Source: an uncultured Collinsella sp. (GTDB taxonomy: Bacteria; Actinomycetota; Coriobacteriia; Coriobacteriales; Coriobacteriaceae). Taken from it: a DNA stretch of 6,209 bases. Location: assembly GCA_958448375.1 (NCBI GenBank), contig CAUDDU010000064.1:1-6209 (forward strand), in the 5' to 3' direction. Both the position numbers and the translations under genes were made by a program. The notes under the pieces were generated by a model, which did not search any database, was not told the DNA's origin, and saw only the letters and a program-made list of their open reading frames with translations. Shown one piece after another: positions 1 through 3,421 of the stretch (its first letter is position 1; every line of letters starts with the position of its first letter).

Positions 1-167
1 TCGAGACCTCGGCTACTGAGGGCGACGAAGAGGGTATTGTCGAACGCGATATTGTCGCCCACGTGACGACAAGCGAGGCGCTCGGGGCACACGACCGCCA
101 CGTCGCCCGCAAACTCATCGACCTCAACGTACCCGAACTCGATCGCGTGGAGTTTGATGTGCAGTAA
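1..167 (+). CDS. C-terminal end of an unrecognised protein (5' partial)
   Basis: An open frame enters from the left edge (first whole codon at 3-5) and ends at TAA 165-167, giving 54 residues. It starts with an acidic stretch (ETSATEGDEEG) and ends with a charged tail finishing LDRVEFDVQ. The codons are strongly GC-ending, as in the other genes here, which supports real coding. I do not recognise the family: no catalytic motif or membrane segment is visible in so short a piece. It converges on the minus-strand gene at 294-743, with a GC-rich hairpin between them that may also terminate this gene. The fragment is too short for the usual ORF cut-off. The frame assignment is fairly secure; the function is unknown. 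Confidence 0.6.
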   Translation, partial: ETSATEGDEEGIVERDIVAHVTTSEALGAHDRHVARKLIDLNVPELDRVEFDVQ

Positions 168-237
168 TACACAACGTGGGATGGATGCGCGCAGCCGCGA
201 GTCACGACATGGCGCAGACGTGACGCGGGCCACGAGC

Positions 238-283
238 AAAAAAGCGGGGCGCGGTCCATGTCCGCGCCCCGCTCGCTGTTTTA
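238..283. terminator. Rho-independent terminator, best on the minus strand, possibly bidirectional
   Basis: A perfect 12-bp GC-rich stem pairs 243-254 with 262-273 around a 7-base loop (255-261). On the minus strand the stem is followed directly by six T's (A's at 238-243 on the plus strand), so it should end transcription of the gene whose stop is at 294. On the plus strand a looser run (TGTTTTATT, from 277) follows, so the gene ending at 167 may share it. This is a typical arrangement between two convergent genes. Confidence 0.88.
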
Positions 284-293
284 TTGCCGCGAA

Positions 294-743
294 TCAACTG
301 TCCGCATCGACATCGCCAGACTCCACTGTAAACGCCGGACCGATACTCACCAGATAAAAACGGGTCACCCTGGTATCTCTAAATAGGTAGAGCAAGCCCT
401 GATCGCGTCGGCGCGAAATATATGCCACGTGGACCGTACCAAATATTTCGCCGTTTTCATTCTTTAATACCAGAATGTTGGGGTCGTCCATACGCTCGAA
501 CTGTCCATCAACGCAGCCGCCGCCCTTGCCGACCAACTGCCATCGATGGTTATCCTCTTCAAGAAAGGCCAGGGTTTCCAAACCTGCTTTGTCATCCCGA
601 TAGTAACCATCAATGGCAAAGCCTTCGGAAGTGCATTCCTGCATATAGGATGTTTCTCGGCTTATGGCAAACAGCCCTGTAGCGCCCAGGAGCACAGCCA
701 GGCAGACCACTGCGAGGGTTATCGAAATAGCTCGGCGACCCAT
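294..743 (-). CDS. Small membrane-anchored protein of unknown function
   Basis: 149 residues. The N-terminus is MGRR followed by one hydrophobic helix (about residues 5-27), which reads as an uncleaved signal anchor, or a signal peptide, with the rest outside the membrane. No lipobox is present: Cys14 is preceded by Val-Val. The exported part has two cysteines (C37 and C77) that could form a disulfide, and alternating hydrophobic/polar stretches that suggest mostly beta-strand. I do not recognise the family. The ATG at 743 is chosen because an in-frame TAA lies eight codons upstream. No clear Shine-Dalgarno precedes it; a leader ORF with a strong one ends one base before it (745-783), so translation may be coupled. 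G+C is uneven and lower than in the large genes (421-480 is 24/60), which may mean weak expression or later acquisition. A terminator lies just past the stop. Confidence 0.72.
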   Translation of the reverse strand: MGRRAISITLAVVCLAVLLGATGLFAISRETSYMQECTSEGFAIDGYYRDDKAGLETLAFLEEDNHRWQLVGKGGGCVDGQFERMDDPNILVLKNENGEIFGTVHVAYISRRRDQGLLYLFRDTRVTRFYLVSIGPAFTVESGDVDADS

Positions 744-744
744 G

Positions 745-783
745 TTAGCCCAACCGATAGTTGTTTAACAGAGCGTGAAACAT
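745..783 (-). CDS. Putative 12-residue leader ORF coupled to the downstream membrane protein gene
   Basis: ATG at 783-781 opens a 12-codon frame (MFHALLNNYRLG) ending in TAA at 747-745, one base before the ATG of the 149-residue gene. The leader is preceded at 7 bases by GGAGGT, the best ribosome site in this region, while the main gene has none. This fits translational coupling, where ribosomes finishing the leader restart at the adjacent ATG. The peptide has no run of one amino acid, so classical attenuation by charged tRNA is not indicated. It could be a chance short frame; expression is not shown. Confidence 0.4.
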   Translation of the reverse strand: MFHALLNNYRLG

Positions 784-790
784 ACCTGGA

Positions 791-796
791 ACCTCC
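791..796 (-). promoter_or_regulatory. Strong Shine-Dalgarno (GGAGGT) of the leader ORF
   Basis: The minus strand reads GGAGGT here, 7 bases before the ATG at 783 and 47 bases before the ATG at 743. The distance is ideal for the leader ORF and far too long for the main gene, so it decides in favour of a translated leader. Confidence 0.5.
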
Positions 797-811
797 GATA
801 TCAGGGGGAAC

Positions 812-831
812 GTCGCCAGCAGGCTGGCGAC
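812..831. repeat. 20-bp inverted repeat upstream of the small membrane protein gene
   Basis: GTCGCCAGC (812-820) and GCTGGCGAC (823-831) are perfect inverted copies separated by two bases. The element lies about 30-50 bases upstream of the leader ORF start. No T-run follows on either strand, so it is a poor terminator. A dimeric-repressor operator or a 5'UTR hairpin is more likely. Two copies of ATATGT start at 836 and 857, exactly 21 bp apart, on its far side, but no convincing -35/-10 pair was found. Confidence 0.45.
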
Positions 832-933
832 AACTATATGTTTCTGACATCAAACCATATGTCTGCCACTCGCGGAGGGGGCATCGACGAACGGCGTGTT
901 TTCATACTCCATTGGTCAAACCTAAGCACAGCC

Positions 934-1290
934 CTACAGCTCGTACTTGTACACGCGGTAGATATACTTTTCGGCTTCCATCTCGTAGGTGGTGATGGCC
1001 AGACCGTACCGATCGTACTCGGTGAAGGTCTTGGCCTGGCCCGAAGCCACGAGCATGCTGTTCGAATCGCCGACGCGCTGCGCACCGCTCACGTCCAGTC
1101 GTCACGTCAATCTTGATGATGAGGTCCTCGACGTTAACGCGCTCGCCCTCGCTCTTTTTGGCTGCCGCGGGGTGTGCAGGGAAACGCAGCAACTTTGGGC
1201 ACGTCACCGGTCTTTTTTTCGACCGGCAACCTCATACGACACGGTCACGGCGTCGGCGATCTCAAAGAGTAGCTTAGGCTTATGGCAATG
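934..1290 (-). pseudogene. Decayed minus-strand gene, family not recognised
   Basis: No single frame is open, but protein-like, GC-codon-biased segments follow one another in different minus-strand frames. About 1290-1225 gives KPKLLFEIADAVTVSYEVA (19 residues from 1281). About 1223-1179 gives VEKKTGDVPKVAAFP. About 1159-1105 gives KKSEGERVNVEDLIIKIDV. About 1098-937 ends in TTYEMEAEKYIYRVYKYEL before TAG at 936-934. Switches fall near the seven-T run at 1213-1219, near 1165-1180, and near 1103, where KIDVT joins LDVSGAQ. Three frameshifts in 300 bases indicate a pseudogene, unless this stretch was badly sequenced. No ATG or ribosome site is evident, and the original N-terminus is unclear. 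The remnant lies downstream of the acetyltransferase in the same orientation. I cannot name the ancestor. Confidence 0.6.
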
Positions 1291-1332
1291 CAGAGACGCA
1301 GGGTGCGCAGCTAATCCGCGATACCCCCCGAC

Positions 1333-2130
1333 TTATTCAGGGCGGCCGCGATAGCGCTCAATCCAGTCCACGGCAAAGTCGACAAGCTCGCGTTGGCGCA
1401 TAAAGCGGATCATCCCGTTACCGAGAGGCGCCGTACGCACCGAGCATTCACGCTCAAAAGCAGCGCCGATCTCGTCGAAGTCCTCGCCGTCGACAAAAAG
1501 TGTTCGGCACTCCTTCCACACGCGCTGACCGTTTTCCATGATCGCGCTGTGCTCCACACAGTCGTGCTTGCCAGGGTATTCCGCACGGGCGTCGGCCAAA
1601 TGCAGCGATGTATTCTTGTCGTAGTCCACGCCCACAAGCAGCACGTAGCCGTCCAAATCGTACAGGCGCGCGATGGGCGATCCGTCGCCAAAGATGTTGC
1701 TCAGGTCGTGGTTTTCCGTCAAGAATTGTGCATGCCAGCCGTTCGCCGCCACCGAACGCGCCGGATGGTCGCTTCTATGCGTACCCGGCCACGTGCGAAA
1801 CATCTCGGCAACGGCCCCCATCGTATTGGTAGGCGTAATGCGCTTGCCATAGGCAGGCCAGTTATCACGAATCAACTGCCACCATTCTTGAGGTTCCTGC
1901 CAATGGACGCCGCTCTCGGGGTCCAGGTTTTTCCAGGATTGCGTCGGCATCATGATGGTGCCGGTCTCGCCCACCGTCTGGAGCAGCGCCTCGATCACCG
2001 GCTGCGCGCCGCCGCACACATATCCAAGCGAGCTGAGCGAGCAATGGACCATAACCGCCTGCCCCGCGCGCATGCCGACGGCAGAAAGCGCGTCGAGGAT
2101 ATCCCGCTTGAGCACGATTTGTCGATCCAT
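1333..2130 (-). CDS. AAC(3)/YokD-family N-acetyltransferase
   Basis: 265 residues, normal for the aminoglycoside 3-N-acetyltransferase fold, a family that uses acetyl-CoA to acetylate an amino group. Members include resistance enzymes (AAC(3)) and chromosomal proteins of unclear substrate (YokD-like). Visible family blocks are VHCSLSSLG (28-36) with GG at 40-41, GTIMMPTQSW (57-66), the block from G105 to G131 containing PGTHRSDHP (115-123), SPIARLYDLDGYVLLVGV (151-168), and NTSLHLAD (173-180) with the conserved His177 thought to act in catalysis. Position 180 is Asp where many members have Glu. It should be cytosolic. ATG at 2130 is preferred over the frame's first ATG at 2190: AGGA lies 7 bases before it and the family similarity starts here. 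Family assignment is strong; an antibiotic substrate cannot be inferred. Confidence 0.9.
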   Translation of the reverse strand: MDRQIVLKRDILDALSAVGMRAGQAVMVHCSLSSLGYVCGGAQPVIEALLQTVGETGTIMMPTQSWKNLDPESGVHWQEPQEWWQLIRDNWPAYGKRITPTNTMGAVAEMFRTWPGTHRSDHPARSVAANGWHAQFLTENHDLSNIFGDGSPIARLYDLDGYVLLVGVDYDKNTSLHLADARAEYPGKHDCVEHSAIMENGQRVWKECRTLFVDGEDFDEIGAAFERECSVRTAPLGNGMIRFMRQRELVDFAVDWIERYRGRPE

Positions 2131-2137
2131 TGCCATT

Positions 2138-2142
2138 TCCTC
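2138..2142 (-). promoter_or_regulatory. Ribosome binding site deciding the acetyltransferase start
   Basis: The minus strand reads GAGGA here, 7 bases before the ATG at 2130. The alternative ATG at 2136 abuts the site with no usable spacing, and the ATGs at 2190, 2175 and 2160 have no comparable site. The annotated N-terminus is therefore MDRQIVLKRD. Confidence 0.65.
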
Positions 2143-2174
2143 GCTATCCCCGCAGCCCATTTGTTTTAGCGTCA

Positions 2175-2191
2175 TGTGTCGAAATGACACA
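2175..2191. repeat. 17-bp inverted repeat in the acetyltransferase leader
   Basis: TGTGTC (2175-2180) and GACACA (2186-2191) are perfect inverted copies around five bases. The element lies 45-61 bases upstream of the chosen start at 2130, in the 121-base gap after the dehydrogenase gene. Size and position suit an operator for a dimeric regulator. It also argues mildly against the longer 285-residue start, whose first codons would overlap it. No regulator gene is in view. Confidence 0.35.
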
Positions 2192-2251
2192 CGGGCTATG
2201 CGGCGTATTTATGCTGCAAATGATACGCTCCCAATGTCCCAAGGGATCTTT

Positions 2252-3211
2252 TTAGTACTTGAAGAAGCCCTCGCCCGAGCTTTCGCCCAGCTTACCTTCG
2301 TCGAGCATTTTCTTGAGGACGGACGCCATGGCCTTAAAGTTGTAGGGCATCATCATCTTCTTGAGCAGCGGGCTCACCAGGCCCGGGACCTTCTGATACT
2401 GCATAACGATGTTGTACGCCGTCTGGATGCCCACGGTGTCGAATACGCGGAACGGACCCTTGGGGGCGCCAGTGCCACGCGTCCATGCGAGGTCGATGCT
2501 CTTGGGATCGCTCACGCCCGAGACATACAGGTCAAGACCCGAAAGCAGCCACGGCACCAGCATGGAATTGAGCAGGTAGCCGTTCTTTTCCTTGTTGACG
2601 GGAAGCGCCAGCATGCGAATATCGTTGGCAAAGTCGACGAGCTCATCGAAATAGCGCTTGTCGGTTTGGTCCTGTGCCATGACCTCGGTCATGTTGTTCT
2701 TCCAGATGGAGTTGGCAAAGTGCAACGACAGGTACTTCTCGGGGCGGCCGGTGTACTTGGCAAAGGTACTCGGCAGCAACGTGGAGGAGTTGGTCACGAC
2801 GACGGTCTTTTGCGAGAGTACCGGGGCGAGCTTCTTGTAGAAGTCGATCTTTGCCTGGGTGTCCTCGGCCATAGACTCGATGACCAGGTCGGCATCGGCC
2901 ACTGCCTTGGCAAGATCGAGCTCAAGCTTGAGTGTGGAGTAGGCACGCTCGACGGCGGCGAGTGCCGCCTCCTTGTCGAAGGGTTGGCCGCTATCGGCGA
3001 TACCGGCGCACCACTCGCCCGTGCCATCCGCCATGCCCTCGATTGCCGCGATGTATTCCTCGCGCACATGATCGATCTTGGGCTGAGTGCGGCCGATGCT
3101 GCCCTCGCTGCGCAGCCAAATCGTCACATCAAAGCCGCAGTAGGCAGCCTGAAAGGCAATCTGGCTTCCCAACACGCCGCCGCCGGCAACACAAACGGTC
3201 TTGTAGCTCAT
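2252..3211 (-). CDS. 3-hydroxyacyl-CoA dehydrogenase
   Basis: 319 residues; a cytosolic enzyme expected to interconvert an (S)-3-hydroxyacyl-CoA and a 3-oxoacyl-CoA using a nicotinamide cofactor. The N-terminal Rossmann domain (about 1-205) opens with AGGGVLGSQ, whose G10-x-G12-x-x-G15 binds the dinucleotide, and contains LVIESMAED (109-117). The catalytic set is recognisable: Ser142/143 in TNSST, His164 in LHFAN, Glu176, and Asn215 in GYLLNSML. The C-terminal domain (about 206-319) has the GPF block. The protein is longer than the ~282 residues of typical 3-hydroxybutyryl-CoA dehydrogenases, mainly from an insertion after the second strand (about 38-90). The canonical HFFNP is HFANS, and strand 2 ends IWLRS rather than in an acidic residue. 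ATG at 3211 has GAGAGGA eight bases upstream. The gene has its own candidate promoter. Chain-length preference cannot be read from sequence. Confidence 0.92.
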   Translation of the reverse strand: MSYKTVCVAGGGVLGSQIAFQAAYCGFDVTIWLRSEGSIGRTQPKIDHVREEYIAAIEGMADGTGEWCAGIADSGQPFDKEAALAAVERAYSTLKLELDLAKAVADADLVIESMAEDTQAKIDFYKKLAPVLSQKTVVVTNSSTLLPSTFAKYTGRPEKYLSLHFANSIWKNNMTEVMAQDQTDKRYFDELVDFANDIRMLALPVNKEKNGYLLNSMLVPWLLSGLDLYVSGVSDPKSIDLAWTRGTGAPKGPFRVFDTVGIQTAYNIVMQYQKVPGLVSPLLKKMMMPYNFKAMASVLKKMLDEGKLGESSGEGFFKY

Positions 3212-3218
3212 AGGAACA

Positions 3219-3271
3219 GTCCTCTCTTGCGTAATTCCATAGATGTGTATTTATTCAACCGTAAGGAGGAC
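3219..3271 (-). promoter_or_regulatory. Possible Shine-Dalgarno-masking pair in the dehydrogenase leader
   Basis: In the minus-strand leader RNA, GUCCUC (3271-3266), inside an anti-Shine-Dalgarno-like CCUCCUUA, is the exact complement of GAGGAC (3224-3219), which overlaps the ribosome site. Pairing would close a 41-base loop and hide the site. Six base pairs over that distance is modest support, so this is a suggestion only. Confidence 0.22.
3220..3226 (-). promoter_or_regulatory. Ribosome binding site of the dehydrogenase gene
   Basis: GAGAGGA on the minus strand lies 8 bases before ATG 3211 and fixes the start. Its GAGGAC core (3219-3224) can pair perfectly with GUCCUC further up the same leader (3266-3271). 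Confidence 0.7.
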
Positions 3272-3288
3272 GCACGTTGGGGGTGGGT

Positions 3289-3317
3289 TCTATAAACGGA
3301 CGATTTTTTGCCGTGAA
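3289..3317 (-). promoter_or_regulatory. Candidate sigma-70-type promoter for the dehydrogenase gene
   Basis: The minus strand shows TTCACG (3317-3312, 4/6 to the -35 consensus), a 17-base spacer, and TATAGA (3294-3289, 4/6 to the -10). It lies between the upstream terminator and the ATG and predicts a leader of about 70 bases. The -35 box sits inside a small palindrome, GCCGT-GA-ACGGC (3310-3321), which could serve as an operator. Confidence 0.4.
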
Positions 3318-3356
3318 CGGCTACACCTGTTCATTATCTCGGGGTCCCTGTCCAGC

Positions 3357-3393
3357 AAAAACGGGTGGTAGCCGGTACGGCTACCACCCGTTT
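3357..3393 (-). terminator. Rho-independent terminator of the activase-related gene
   Basis: A perfect 14-bp stem pairs 3361-3374 with 3378-3391 around a 3-base loop, extended by A-T pairs at its base. On the minus strand the stem runs into five T's (A's at 3357-3361). It begins about 30 bases after the stop codon at 3422 and separates this gene from the dehydrogenase. Confidence 0.88.
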
Positions 3394-3421
3394 GTCCCAT
3401 ATCTAGCCCATAGCAGGCCAG

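Noticed and set aside
154..357. Plus-strand open frame of 67 codons starting inside the end of the first gene
   Set aside because: It runs through the terminator hairpin at 243-273 and into the convergent gene, with Arg-rich composition and no ribosome site.
294..743. Lipoprotein signal in the small membrane protein (Cys14)
   Set aside because: The residues before Cys14 are Val-Val, not the small Gly/Ala/Ser needed at -1, and the cysteine sits in the middle of the hydrophobic segment.
775..1116. Plus-strand open frame of 113 codons, and overlapping frames at 546-995 and 989-1354
   Set aside because: They lie opposite the decayed minus-strand gene and its upstream region, and overlap each other. 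None has a ribosome site or protein-like composition.
1207..1226. Inverted repeat CCGGTC/GACCGG flanking a run of T's
   Set aside because: The T-run is in the loop rather than after the stem, so it is not a terminator. It falls in the decayed gene and is probably a leftover of coding sequence.
1393..2169. Plus-strand open frame of 258 codons
   Set aside because: It is antisense to the acetyltransferase gene and rich in Arg, His and Ala, as expected for a shadow frame. The minus-strand reading has intact family motifs.
2237..2253. TCCC-AA-GGGA followed by TCTTTTT on the plus strand, resembling a terminator
   Set aside because: The stem is only four pairs with a two-base loop, and no plus-strand gene precedes it. 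On the minus strand no T-run follows, so it cannot end the dehydrogenase transcript.
1952..3295. Long plus-strand open frame (447 codons) across the acetyltransferase and dehydrogenase genes
   Set aside because: It lies antisense to two well-supported genes, runs through the intergenic gap, has no ribosome site and no family resemblance. Such mirror frames are common opposite GC-rich coding sequence.
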